Assembly (NCBI GenBank): GCA_904063045.1 | Contig: CAJFCJ010000004.1 | Span: forward strand, 1,605,713 to 1,669,712 | DNA from: Dimorphilus gyrociliatus | Taxonomy: Eukaryota; Annelida; Polychaeta; Dinophilidae | Direction of reading: 5' to 3' | DNA length: 64,000 nt | Part shown: positions 1-13,900 of the stretch, in pieces | Numbering within the stretch: the first letter of the stretch is position 1 | How the letters are laid out: each line of letters starts with the position of its first letter | The notes under the pieces: generated by a model | Databases searched by the model: none | What the model was told of the DNA's origin: nothing | What the model saw: the letters and a program-made list of their open reading frames with translations, nothing else | Position numbers and translations under genes: made by a program

Positions 1-792
1 GCGTAAAGTGTGTATCGTATTCAAGTTATTAACGTTAAATGTTTTAGTCCATTTTCTGTCTTTGGTTGGTTCGGCTGCTTGACATATAACAATACTTTAG
101 AGAAACAAAGATGAAATTACTCGTTCCCCCGAGATTTTCCATAAACAATGATATTGTTGTCTCGTCTTCTCTTATGTGTCGTTACGTTTTTTCTTAGTCA
201 ATGGTGAACGTGAGGTCCATAACGTAAAGCAGACATTCCTTTTCTTTGATGCTCATAAAGAAAGAAAATTTTAAAAATTTGAAAGATGAGAAGAATATAA
301 TTCAGTTTTTATATCTTCCGTTGTGTACTATTTGCTCATTTTCTGAAAACTCCTTTGCTCTTTGTTGTAAACTTCCCATAAAAGCCATAGTTTGAGGGAA
401 AAGATGAATCAAAAATATTTCGAAGCCCCAAGGGACAGTGTCCACAATCCGAAAAAAAAAGAACGTTTCAACGGAAATTGCTTCCAGCTTCAAATTGATA
501 GCCGTATAGAGAATCTATCAGAAGTAATGTTCTAATGTTATCAACTATATTGTGGAAAATGTTATCGCCATTACAATTTATTTCCTTTAGCCTTATTTTC
601 TTCCATAGCGGTTAGTTGCTTAATTTGCATTTTCGAAATACAGCTTCTTCGTAACGCTTAGAGCGATATAACGCAAACGAAATATATAGGATAATTTCAA
701 TTCGCGTGTATGGCAAACTATTTTCCAAAGATATTTTATCGCCTATGATATTTTTCTTTCAATTATAAAGCTAATTAGTAGCCTTCTCCATT
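1..792. other. Upstream non-coding region
   Basis: AT-rich stretch before the first recognisable exon. Short open frames exist (for example 302-493 on the minus strand) but none has splice context or a recognisable protein. It probably holds the promoter and 5' leader of the GTPase gene that follows. No RNA gene or repeat was seen. Confidence 0.4.
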
Positions 793-3700
793 ATGTCAGG
801 AAGGAAAATTAGTATTCATTTTTTTGTCATTATTAAAAATTTAATGAACAGCCAGAGGAATTGATTTAACATTTTCTACTGGAGCCTATCAAATAATAGA
901 GCCAGACGATGACCATTCCAAACTAATAGTAAAAGAAGAAAACCTTAAAGTTCGTATTTGAATACAGAAAATCCGATAGAATCCTTTAGTTAAAACCTTT
1001 TCCGCTACAGCGATTACATTCGATTGACGGTGCTATTGCTACAGTTTCCGTTGTCGGAAAATATCACTCGGGGAAATCTTTTTTGTTGAACCAATTAATT
1101 GGGGACAAGAAAGGTTTCAATGTTGGGCCACAAGTTAGTCCCGAGACTATGGGAATTTGGATGCAAAAAAAAGTAAACGGTTCTAAAACTCATTATTTCA
1201 GTTATAATAGGGAACACAATCTATACCATTCACTATTTACATATAATAATATAGGAAATTAATGGAAAACACGGAAACTTGACAATAGCTTTTTTTGACA
1301 CGGAGGGCTTTGCAGCCAGTAATATATCAGAGTCATACGACGCAAAAATATTCGCCGTCTCCACTCTAATCAGCTCCCTACTACTGTATAATTCTGTGAA
1401 AATTATCGATCAGAGTGACATCGATTATCTCGAAGTTCTTGCCAGAAGAACGAAGTTGTTCGCACTCCACTCTCAAGTTTCCACTCAAAAGTGGAAAACG
1501 ATGACTTTTAATCACGATTTATTAACGTTTCCCCCATTAATTTGGATTGTCCAGGATTTTGTACAGTCTGCAACTGATAGTCAGAAATGGTTGCAAAACT
1601 TAATGGAATCCCACTTTCGAGAAAATGACGAGTACGAGATTAGTCTGTTAAGTACGTTTCAATTAATGCTGCAAATTATTTAACACTAATATATTGCAAT
1701 TTGGTATAGGTATTTTTAAATCCATCGATTGTCACACGATGTTTTTACCCGCAGTTCAGAAATCTCTGTTAAGAGACTTATCTAAGGTAACCTTTATAAT
1801 AAAGCTAATTCTGGAATTATCTTTCGATTCCTTACAATACCTCATAATTAAATTACTGCATAATCATAAGATATTTATTTTGTTGAGGTGTCTGAGCATG
1901 ATCTTACAGAAGAGTATAAGGCAGAGAGAGAAGATCTAGAGCAGAAAATCTACGATCTATTAGTGCCGAAAGAAAAGGAAGGTTGTTAAAACCAATAATT
2001 TATTCATGCACCCATTTCTTAGACTAACAATATTAGCTGGAGAATATTCAGCTTGCACGTTTCTATCATCCTTAATACTTTCAAATTCTTTCTTCTTTCA
2101 TATAACAGGTAGACCTATGACAGGTACTGAAATGGCTTCCCTCATCAGGATCCTTGTTGAGGCCGCAAATAACGGATCTCTAACCTCTATACCGAGTCGT
2201 TGGGACTCATTTGTCAGGAATTTAATAACAACTGCTATAGTTGACTGTGCTACATATTATAGGAGTGTGTTAGAAAGTTTCGATGAGGCGCTACCCCCAA
2301 AAGAGATGCAGGTAGTAATGCACTTAGAAGATATATCTATCCATATATTATGTGTATAACGTGCGTTTTTTCCCGCTTAGGATCTACACAGGGCAACAGA
2401 ACAAAAGTCTTACGAGATGTTAGCGCAGCTGTTGCTGGGGTTTGCAATATCGTTACAATAAAATGCAATATTTCTTGCTAATTATTCATTTATACTTTAA
2501 TAGTGATTAATCTATATGAAACAGATATGGTATCAGAGTAAATGAGGCAAGAGATGCTCTCGGTAAGAAAATTGAAAAATATTCCAAAATTATTCAAAGA
2601 TACAATGAGAGGAAAATTTCATTAATGATTACGCAAATTCGAAATGAAATAGAAGTAAGTTAATAAACACTTTGTCACTTAATTCAATAAAATATTCTAC
2701 CGTTTGCTCGCCAACTGAGTAATTTTGCGAATAAAAAGTAGATGGCGTTTTAGCTACAACTGTTAAAATGACATCTCACAGGTGAAATATCGAATATAAA
2801 GTTTTTAACCTCAATACTGTTTTGATTAGGAAGAATTTGACAAAAATTTGTACCATATCAGCTTGCCTCATCCATCAGTACAATATCAAAAAATAATTGA
2901 AAAACTATTAGTGGAACTACCAAAGCGATATCAAAAAATGATTATTGATTATGTTGACGAACAAAGGCTTGAGGAAGAATGCAGTCTAATTAATGTATAT
3001 TAATAGATTCATATTTTAGTAAACAGTTATTTATTTTATAACTGCTTTTTTTTACCAACTCCCAGAGATCATTAATATTACATGCAAGATCTTACCAGAC
3101 AAAAAATTATAAAGCTTTTCTAGAAGAAATGGAAACAGCAGCCGATACCTCTTTCAGTAATATATATTGTCTATAAAAGAAGTACAATTAAATTTTAATA
3201 ATTTGAGAATTTTCGGTTATTCATAAAATAGGGCTTGTTCATTCAGCAATGGATGAATTTGTGACATGTCTTACTACCACTGATATGGAAGATAAAATTT
3301 CAGAATTGATACAAATGTATAACGAGGTAAAAATATGAATTTAGAGACATAAAACTTTTTTAATTTCCGGAATGTGTCTTTTGAAAGTCTTTTGTAGAGG
3401 GCTGTTCTAAGTCTCGAGATGAGGAGATTTTTGCTATTTACAAATTACGTTACGAGGTATGCTTACACTATGATATAAGCATAATACAAGATTAATATAA
3501 AATTTAATAATCATTATAAACAGAAACTTCTAATGTCGAAAATCGGCGAATTACGAGAGAAAAATTTACGACTTTTAAAGGAGAAACTCTCCTCGGGGGT
3601 AACCATATGCTAATACTGAAGAATATTCATTAAAAGCGAATTTTTCTATAGGTTGAAGTTTCTGCTCTAAAAATAGTAAAAGTAGTAGTTAAACTACCTC

Positions 3701-4366
3701 AACATGACTTAAATAAGCTGTAAGTAAAAGATTATCTGATAAAGAGGTTTTAGATAAACGAGATTTAAGTTTGATAGTAGTAACCTATTTCTTTCGTAGG
3801 TTAGATCTCAAGGGAAAGGCTATAATAAGGGAATTTTCTGAAGAATTTGCTGACTATAAAGACAGCTCACAATTCCATAGCTCCTTAAAAATTTTGCACG
3901 TAAATTTAATTTTGTTTACCGTGATATGAAATTAAAAATCAAACTTTCATTTGTCAACAAAGGAAAAGTTACAAAATAATATTGAAAAACGTCTGAAAGA
4001 TAATGAAAAAGCTTACATGAAAAAAATTGAAGGACCTTTGAAAAGGGCTAAAAAACTAGCTCTCATATCAGCTAATAAATTCTTGACATCTTTCAGTCTT
4101 CGAAAATATGTAAGGCATAAAACATTATTTGTTTTGTGATTAATAATTGAACATAATTTGCATAGATTGAGGCAATAATCTTGGAGTGTTTGAATGAAGG
4201 AGAAACCGAAACGTGGGATTTGAACTTAAAAGAGAATATCATTAAGAATTTTATGGACGCAGATCCCGATATAGTATGGGAATTTCAGTTAAGGGACGGA
4301 TATTATTCTTGGCTTATAGGAAATATAGAGTGGCTCTTATGGACTATCGGTTGGAGAGACTATTAG
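793..4366 (+). CDS. Guanylate-binding-protein-like large GTPase (GB1/RHD3 family)
   Basis: Exons chain as 793-811 (tentative start), 852-949, 1011-1172, 1255-1651, 1710-1786, 1888-1981, 2109-2311, 2381-2439, 2525-2654, 2830-2994, 3066-3156, 3232-3326, 3400-3456, 3524-3598, 3652-3719, 3800-3899, 3963-4109 and 4166-4366. All junctions keep frame; the product is about 745 residues. The GTPase domain shows a P-loop GKYHSGKS and a switch II DTEGF, both typical of GBP/atlastin GTPases. Further motifs are a P-rich PMTGTEM block after the G domain and a long Lys/Glu-rich helical part, consistent with the GBP middle and effector helices. No C-terminal CaaX box or membrane anchor is visible; the end is Trp-rich (IEWLLWTIGWRDY). 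The protein is longer than vertebrate GBPs (about 590). The family hydrolyses GTP and oligomerises on membranes; a defence role here is inference. The first exon uses a very short (40 bp) intron, so the start is uncertain. Confidence 0.8.
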
Positions 4367-4991
4367 ATAATAAGTTTTCAATTAAAAATAAAACTTTTTT
4401 GATAATCATTAATAGACACTTGAAAACAGTGTGTTCACTTTCACCAATGTGCTACGTATCTAATTAATGAATTAGTGTTACAAGCTTGTAAATAGCTGTC
4501 AACCAATTACAAGTGAATGAATATAGGCCTAACGAAGTGACATTGGAATTCGTGTGCTATGCGCGTGGCTTTGTAGGCCTAACGCGCCTAAAAAAAGCAG
4601 TTCCGTTCCAGACGCGCTTGTCAATATATGTTAATACGCTTAAAATGAGTTCCATTTTAAAATTGCCTTGAAAGTTGTATTTTGACCATATCTGTCTAAA
4701 TGAATATTAATAAATGTTAAAAAAATATCTAAAAATTTTATTTATATAATATCTACTAAGTAAGTGTTTTATAAGAATGTAAAGAATTTATCAAAAGTTT
4801 CTCACGCGTAGCGCTACCATTGTTGACGCTGTTATTGGAACAAAACTTTTGCTACTGCCGCTGAAGAAGTTGAAATCTTGTTTTTAAGCGATTTTTAGTC
4901 GTTTCAGCGTGAGGAAATTATTTAAAGATAAACGCCTATGATAGGATATAAACAGAAGAATCAATAAGGTCAATTATCGACTGTTAACGAT
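4367..4991. other. Intergenic region, probable Notch promoter
   Basis: About 625 bp between the GTPase stop and the Notch signal-peptide exon. AT-rich, with no credible open frame. Some CpG-containing stretches near 4800-4860. Promoter function is inferred from position only. Confidence 0.4.
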
Positions 4992-7900
4992 ATGAGATTA
5001 CTCTGGATATTGAGTGTACTCTGTCTGCTAATTGCACATGGTCGAGGTGAGGGGTTAATTATATTGAAATAGTATATGACTAAAAAATATACTTCGAAAT
5101 CATTGATGAAATTTAATTCATTGATTATAAGCGTTAAGTAGTCGTAAATAGCTTATATTATATTTTCTTAACATTGATTGAGTAACAAATATAATAATTT
5201 GATCTTTTTATTTACTCTAACCAAAATAGCATTCAAATCGTGCAGTCCAAACCCATGCAAAAATGATGGTGCCTGTGTTACGACTGGAAACGGAGCCTAT
5301 TGCCGGTAAGTGAAAATTTGAGATGTTTATAAATTTGGGCGATAAGACAACGACGGTTCGCGCGCTTCAAATTATCAAAACACAAATGATTAAGTTCCCT
5401 TTGCTCTCTTCAATAATTTACAAAGAGTGAAGAGAAATTTCTAAAGGAGTCTATACAGAAAGATTTTAAATAGACCAAGGTAAAGACTACTAGCCTCTGT
5501 CATGTATATTTTTTATAATAAAAGTAAGATATTGATCAAGAAAAACTATTATAAGTAGGTCCTGGCCCGATTCAGCTATTCATTGATTTGCTATAAATCA
5601 TGAGAAAAATATATATAAAAAATCAAGAAGGTAAAGCGAATAGCATAGCAGAAATCACAACATTTTAAAAGAAAACATGAAAGTCTAGGTTGGACTAAAG
5701 AAGTAGATTTATGTGGAACATACGTGTAGGTCGCGTCTTTCTCTGAACACCTGCCATCTGTTTGTTTAATCATGTGAAAATCGTGGTTGTAGTGTTTTGA
5801 CGCTGTTGGGGCGCTCTTTCCCACGATAATTTCTATTTTGTTAGGAGGTTCACTGTACTGTCCTCGCTCATTGCTCCCCACAATCTATTAGGGAAGGCAT
5901 CTGTTCCCTCCCGCAAAAATTAGCTCCTTTCTACTTTGCGCACGCGCATTAACAGCCCCTCCGCAACCAATGGGCTGCAGGGCAAGAGGTGGGGGGAGTG
6001 TGAGTAGCGTGGGAAACTGTTTGGTCCGCCCCGATAAAAAAGAGGAATAGTTAGAGGAAGGGTGAAAGAAGAGTTCAAGCTGTTATTAGACTTCTATATA
6101 CCCGTAGTTTTCTTCTTTGTCTACTTGATATTCTTTTTCTTTACCGCCAATTCGTAGCAGACTTTACGACACGTGTAGTCTTTGATATGCTCCCTTTTAT
6201 GTGGGCGTCTGGAGATATCATCTTCTCTTTTTCCAATTTTTTTAATTCCACTTTACACTCTGTAAACCTCCGTGCTTTACGTACATATTAGATTTTTTTA
6301 CACACTTCGTACAATGTTTCTCTATGCTCTACAGATGTAGTAAAGAATACGCCGGAGAGTATTGCCAATATACCAATCCATGCTCCAGTAATCCTTGTTC
6401 GCAGAATGGTAGATGTATAAAAGTACAGTCGATCGACGTTGGTCTGTCATGGAAATGCGAATGCCTGCCAGGTTGGGATGGGAAAAGCTGTGATCTAATG
6501 ACATCAAATAATCCCTGTAGGAACTCGCCGTGTAAAAACGGTCTTTGCTTTCCTAAGGGTACTTCCGGAGGCTTTTACTGTACCTGTTTTAAACGCTATA
6601 GAGGAGATTTATGCGACCAAGTGGATTATTGTTTTAGTGGTCCTTGCAAGAATAATGCTAAATGCGAATCTCTTAGCAATGGTTTTAAGTGCAACTGTCT
6701 CCAAGGTTTTACTGGGAGAACATGCGAAACAGATATAAATGAATGTGATTTCCAAAAGAACCTATGTGTAAATGGCGGAACCTGTGAAAATTTATACGGT
6801 TCATATCGGTTAGTATTTATTTATTTATTTATATTTTTCTCAGATAATTGATTTTATTAACACAAGCTTTTTTATCAAACAGTTGCAATTGTCCTCCTCA
6901 CTATACTGGTTTGAATTGTGAGAGCCAATTTATACCCTGCTCACCTTCACCTTGTAAAAATAAAGGAAAATGCATAAAGACGTCACAATACGACTATAAA
7001 TGTGAATGCGAATCTGGTTTGTATTAGAGTTATTAATCACTTTGTTTTTTTTCCGTTGTTGATATTATTAACAACATTTTTCGACACACGACGCACACAC
7101 TCCTCAAATAATGATAAAATGCTAATGTCGTTATCCTGTTTGTCTTTCCCACGATTCGTCGGGCAAGATACTTGTTTGTATCTTTTCTCTTTTAAAGTTT
7201 TAAGTACCTAATCTACTATTAAGTGGTTTTACGTTAGGTTACGCAAACTCGCTCGCTAGGCAGTCTTGTGCACTCTAAGAATTTTCGAATTGACAATTAA
7301 AGATATTGTATAGTTCTCGGCCAAAACCTTGCTAGTATATTTTAATACGAGTGAATAATAAATTGGCACAATACTTTACTGTACTAATTCTCATATTAAT
7401 TACTTATAAATTGTAACGTGGGAAGATGTTAAAAATAGAGGTGGGTTAAAAAAGTTTGATTATTTATTGAAGATCTTTATTTATAGTATAAGAATCCCTC
7501 TCCCTTTGAGTCCCTGTTAAATAAAATCTTTTGTTGACTTTTCGGATGCACACTATCCTGCCTACTTTAATTCTCTTTTGAATGGAAAAAGAACTGTTGT
7601 TTACATTTCGTATTTCTTAGCAGGTTACGAAGGTAAACACTGCGAAAAGAACATAGACGATTGTCAATATGCTAATTGTCAAAATGGTGGAACCTGCATT
7701 GACGGAATAAAGGCCTTTAAATGTAATTGTCCTCCTTCTTTCACCGGTAAGTTTTTATGTTTTATTCCAACGATAACATTTGTTATGCGAACGCGGCGCC
7801 CAATAGCAAAGTTCCCGCCATGAATATTAATTAGAGCTATATGGCTGGTGCGTTACTTGCGCCCTTTTTTTCCCAAACTGTACTTTGAATATAAAATGAA

Positions 7901-10900
7901 AGTACCTAAGGATTGCGTGTTACTTCTTTTCATTATTATGTCTACTATTAGTGAGTAATAATAATAATAATAATAATAATATACAATTAGGAGCTGCTAT
8001 TCATAAGCTATTGCTTGTATGTAATTAGCAAATAATTATTTTTCAATCTTTTTCTATAGGATCAAACTGTGATGTAGACGTCGATGAATGTCTTCTAAAG
8101 ACGGATTTATGTAAAAATGGCGCTACATGTGAAAATGCATTTGGATCTTACCGATGCATTTGCGTTAACGGTTGGGAAGGTGAAAATTGTGATGTTAACA
8201 AAGATGATTGCAAAGACAATCCCTGCTCTAATAATGGTACTTGCTTTGACAAAGTTGGATATTTTATTTGTCAATGTAAACCTGGTTGGACTGGACTAAG
8301 ATGCCATTTGAAAGATCAATGTAATAATACACCTTGTAAGCAGGGAGCAAAGTGTATAACGAATATCGATGGATCGGCGCATTGTAAATGTCCGGAAGGA
8401 TATAAGGGAGGTCGCTGCGAAATTGATATAAACGAATGCGAAGATTGTAAGTTTTTTTAATGCTATTTATATACAAATGTATACTAAATATTTTCCACGT
8501 AATTTCTAGTTCCCGATCAGCCTTGTCGTAATGGACGATGCGTAAACTTACCTGGAAAGTTTAGATGTGACTGCGATAAGGGCTTCACGGGTGAAAGATG
8601 TGAAGTGAATATTGATGAATGCAAATCAAACCCTTGCAAGAACGGAGCTACGTGCTTAAATTTTCCAGGCTACTTTAAGTGTTTATGCATTCAAGGTAAT
8701 TCTTATTTCTTCTCGCAACAAACTCGTGCTGTGCTACGACACTGAATCGTCCAGCTGCGCGTATTCAGTCGATTATAATTAGTTGAATGAAAGTCACTGA
8801 TGCGAATAAATGAAAGGTGGCAACCAGGCGAACGGTTGACCTGTGGTCATCAAATTTTGACCAACAGAAGAAAAAGGTTAATGCAAATGCGAATCGTCAT
8901 TGACCTCAGAACGATTAGAATGGCAGTCCTTTAAATTTATCGTAACATAGCACACTTAACCTTGACCGTTTCTCACCAATATATCCAACTTTTCTTTTAT
9001 ATTGTAGGTTTCACTGGCGCTCTCTGCTCTAAAAATATCGATGATTGCAAATCTTCTCCTTGTGTTTATGGAAAATGCATAGACGGCGTTAATAAATTTC
9101 TATGCAATTGCTTCGAAGGTGAGACTAACATTAAGCATATACGCAAAGAGCATTTTTAAAATATATTCATAAAAACAGGTTATGAAGGTAAAACATGCGA
9201 TAAGAAGGTCAACAAATGTAAAAACCAACCCTGTAAAAACCGCGGAATTTGCGTAGATAACGGAGACAGCTTTTTTTGTCAATGTAAATCAGGATTTACT
9301 GGCCCAACATGTGAAGATGATATAAATGAATGTTTATCAAATCCCTGTCAAAATGGTGGAACCTGTCTTGATATGGAGAATCGCTATGAATGTCGCTGTC
9401 CAGAAGGCTTCACTGACGAAATGTGCATTAGCCAGACCAACGAATGCGATTCGAGTCCTTGCGTAAATGGCGGAAAATGTCGCGATGGTGTTAACACTTA
9501 TACTTGCGAGTGTCCGAAAGGTTTTATCGGTAACCGTTGCCAACAAGAAAATAGTCCTTGCAATTCGAATCCATGTCAGCATGGAGCTACTTGTATAAGC
9601 GAGCAGTCATTCTACCGATGTGTTTGTTTAGATGGTTTTACTGGTGAAAATTGTCAAGAAAATATTGACGATTGTAATCCATCACCTTGTATACATGGTA
9701 CCTGCTCAGATGACATTAACGGATTCATTTGCCATTGTGACTATGGATTCACAGGAAAAACCTGTGATACCCAATTGGCTCCATGTAAGGACTCTTTGTG
9801 TAAAAATGGAGCGCTATGTGTGCCTACTGATAAATATAGCTCTTACGAATGCCGATGTGCAGATGGATATACTGGAAAATATTGTGAAGATGATGTCGAT
9901 GAGTGCAAAAATCCTGATAACTGTCAAAATGGAGGCACATGCGAAAATATGGAAGGAGATTACGCTTGTATTTGCACCAATGGATACACTGGTACCAAAT
10001 GTGATACTGAAATAGACGAGTGTGTTTCGAATCCTTGTCGTAATGGTGGAGAGTGCAAGGATCTCATCGGATACTATACATGCAAATGCCAACTGGGATT
10101 CGACGGATCGAATTGCCAATTGGAATTGGACGAATGCGCATCCAACCCATGTCAGAATGGTGCATCTTGTCATGATTATGTTAATTCATACACCTGCGAA
10201 TGTAAAAGAGGGTTTTCTGGAGTAAATTGCCAGAATAATGACAATGATTGCTCCGACAGGTATGTTGTAGTGAAACTTTTACTTTCTTAAATGAATACTA
10301 ATAGTATATAATCTCCGTTTAGCTCTTGTCTCTATGGCGGAACATGTGCGGATGGTGTTAATACGTTCACATGTGAATGCGCAGTAGGATTTCGCGGATC
10401 AAATTGCCAAAACCGAGTGAATCCCTGCGATTCATCGCCATGTAAACATGGTGGTCAGTGCAGGAATAAAAAAAATACTTTTCAATGCGTATGCCCCTAT
10501 GGATATACGGGACCAAAGTGTGAAATCCTTATTCAATGGTGTATCGAAAAGAAGCCATGCTTAAACGGTGGTACTTGCATGCAAATTGGTACAGAATATC
10601 AATGCGAGTGTAAATCTGGATGGACAGGTGAACTGTGCGATATGCAATCAGTTACGTGCCAGGATGCAGCTGGTTTGTTTTGTTTCATTTTCTTAAGTGT
10701 GGAATCTTAATTAATTTAATTGATAACAGTTGAAAGACGAATAGGCGTAAACGATTTGTGCGCTAATGGAGGAACTTGTATAAATTTGAATAACTATAAG
10801 CATAAATGCGAATGTCAAAGTGGTTATGAAGGAAGTTACTGCACTGAAAGAATTGATCATTGTAAATCACAGCCATGTTTGAATGGAGCAGATTGTTTTA

Positions 10901-13900
10901 ACCAATTAAACGGATTTAGGTGCGAATGCTCCGATGGATTCCAGGTAAGAAATCTAAGACTGATACTTGGCCCAACAGAACGCATCAATCTGCCGTATGC
11001 AGCTTGCCCCCAAGCAAAATAATACGAATAGCTTCTCTCTTTATTTCTAAAAGCGCCTTTCTTTTAATTAGGGTCCAATTTGTGAATACGATAGCGATGA
11101 GTGTGCCAGTAAACCGTGTCAAAATGGCGGTACATGCCATGATCTAGTAAGTTTACACCTCTTTATATAAATAATAATAATATTTATTCAATCCTACTAA
11201 AATAAAATGCCCTTGCCAGATTAACGCCTTTCATTGCTCGTGTGTGCCGGGAACAAAGGGGAAGTTTTGCGAAGTGAATGAGAACGATTGTTATGAAAAT
11301 GCTTGCTATCATGATGGTGTTTGCAAAGATGGAATTGGAACATTTACATGTGAATGTCCACCAGGCTACGTTGGTCATCAGTGTGAAGGTGACGTTAATG
11401 AGTGTTTATCGGGTCCTTGTCACGGAAAAGGAACGAAAGAGTGTATACAAAAGGTCAACGATTATGAATGCGTATGTCGGGCAGGATACACTGGTTTGTT
11501 AATATATAAATATTGTATTAATCGTTAAGTTTAAATATTTGTAGGGCGAACGTGCTCACAAATGGTCAACTACTGCGAGGTGAATCCTTGTCAGAATGGC
11601 GCAACTTGTAAAGTTGGTGAGACGGGTGCAGTGTGTTTGTGCAAGAAGGTAAGATTTACATAACTAAAATATATCATGAGAATCGATTATTTATTAATTT
11701 TAACTATTTAAAGAATTTTTCTGGACCTCTATGTGAATTTCACCACGATAAATGTTCAAGTCATCCTTGCCTGAATAACGGAACTTGCAAACCAACTGAA
11801 AAAGGTTTCATTTGTAAATGTATTTTGGGTGTTGGTGGACCATTATGCAACAAAGACATTTATAATGAATGCACATCAAATCCTTGTCAGAATGGAGGTA
11901 CATGCTTAAATAAATTTGGTTTTCATCAGTGCAATTGTCCACGTTTCTGGAACGGTGTTAACTGCGATAAATACGACTTATACTTTAATGGTGGTATAGG
12001 TTATCCTCCAACATCTGCTCCAGCTACACCCCCGCCAATAGACAGGATGGAACAGTTGTGCAAAGAGAGAGATTGTCCAGCTAAAGCCGGAAACGGAAAA
12101 TGTGATGAGGAATGCAATAATTACGCCTGCAAATACGACAATTTGGAGTGTTCGTTTGACATGCTACCATTCAAAAATTGCTCAGCCATCAAGCACGGAG
12201 TAGCTTGTTACGCTTTGGCGAATAATAACAAATGCGACGAGCCATGTAATAGCGAAGAGTGTTTGTTCGACGGTTTTGATTGTGATGAGAAAGAATGTAA
12301 TGCCGCTTACTCAAAAGGATATTGTGCCAAAAATTACGCTGATGGTGTTTGCCAAGATGAATGCAATGTTCCAGAATGTGGGCTAGATGGTGGTGACTGT
12401 TCCAATCTTGATAAAGCTTTAGAAGGAACAATTTTAATTCATCTTAGGAATGTAACGCCCAATCAATTCAGAGATCAGGAAGAGGAATTTCTCTATGGTC
12501 TAGGTCAAGTACTTAGAGGAGTAGTAAAAGTAGCTCTCCAAAAGGATGGAACTAAAATGATTTACCCGTGGATTCCTGATCAAACAAGGGTGAAACGGTA
12601 CGTTGACATATTATTAAGAAGAATCAAAAGGGCTGAGAAAATTGGAACTAAAGTAGTCTTGACCTTGACTAATAGTAATTCCTGTACAAAGGAATGCTTC
12701 ACGTCTGTTGATAAAGCCGCAGAATTTTTAGCACATTCTCTTCAAACTGGTGATTTTAAATCAAATTTCAAATTTGATCGTATTCAAGGTATTATTATAT
12801 GCCAATTAAATGTTATACTTATAGCTAATCAAAAAAATCAATTTTACAGCTCAACAACCTACGCGGCCAGGTGACCCATCAGAGAACTCAGGAGGAGATC
12901 AAACCGTATTAGCTGTCGTATCTTGCATCTCGATTATCGTTATTGTCACGCTTTTAGTATTGGTGGGATATACATATCGTAGATTGAAAAGGAGAGCCGA
13001 TGGAAAACTATGGCTACCCGAAGGCTTCCGCTTCAAATCTGGATCTGTTCCTTCCCCAGCTTATGGGCCAGGTGCAGTCAGGAAATGTCCGGAAGGTGAA
13101 GAGCACAAACAAAATAATAAAAATGCATGGAAGGCGTTAGAGTTCATTCCGGGTAACGCACCTGGAAATGATGAAGAATTTCCTACCGATGATCTTCCAA
13201 GCGAAGACGAATGTCCTAAAGCTAAAAGAATTAAACAAGAGAAAATTGACAACCGACAGTGGACACAGCAGCATTACGACGCTCTTCAATTGGAAAATAA
13301 CTTAACTCCACCTCATCAAGACACCTTTACCGATTCAGACACTGTAAATGCTAAAGGTCCTGGTGGCTTTACCCCATTGATGTTGACAGCCAGCATTCAA
13401 AATACAGTACCAAATGCTGCGATTATTATTGACGACTTACTAAAGAAAGGAGCGGACATAAATTTGCAAACTGATCATAATGGAGAAACAGCACTACATC
13501 TTGCAGCAGTTAATGGAAGAGCTGATGTTGTGGAAAAATTATTATCCGTACAGGCTGATCCTAATATTACCGATCACACAGGCAGAACTCCTCTTCATCG
13601 TTCTGTCGCAGCCGATTCACCATCTGTTTATAAAGTTCTAATGAGAGATCCTAGAACAGATTTGAATGCAAGGAAAGCAGATGGACGAACCGCTTTGATG
13701 CTAGCATGCAGTTTAGCAATAGATGATGCCGTTGCTACTTTGTTAGGCGCCGACTGTGATGTAAATATAAGTGATAATGACGGAAAAACAGCTCTACATT
13801 GGGCAGCTTTAGTCGACAATGTCTTTGCTGTTCAATCTCTACTGCAGAAGGGCTGTAATATAGACGCCCAGACGTCAAAAGATGAAACTGCTTTACTTTT

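Larger units (their letters stand above)
5306..6334 (+). other. Notch intron 2 (large)
   Basis: The longest intron of the Notch gene (1029 bp) after the exon carrying the first half of EGF1. It contains two exact CSL/Su(H) octamers on opposite strands (5818-5825 and 6008-6015) and a locally CpG-richer block around 5930-6050. A 96-codon minus-strand frame (5591-5881) has no recognisable features and is taken as chance. Confidence 0.8.

Noticed and set aside
4276-4467. Alternative reading of the last GTPase exon in another frame (63 codons)
   Set aside because: It needs an internal splice with a 46-bp intron or a frameshift; the direct frame to 4366 fits the phase of the preceding exon.
5591-5881. 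96-codon minus-strand frame in Notch intron 2
   Set aside because: No splice context, no domain, low-complexity end; it overlaps a CSL site and lies wholly within an intron.
7956-7980. Regular repeat considered as a possible CRISPR-like or satellite array
   Set aside because: It is a plain TAA microsatellite with no spacers; the organism is a eukaryote.
9337-10173. Long minus-strand frames opposite the Notch EGF repeats (9337-9582, 9814-10173)
   Set aside because: They are mirror frames produced by the regular Cys/Gly/Asn codon pattern of EGF repeats; the plus-strand frame is clearly the gene.
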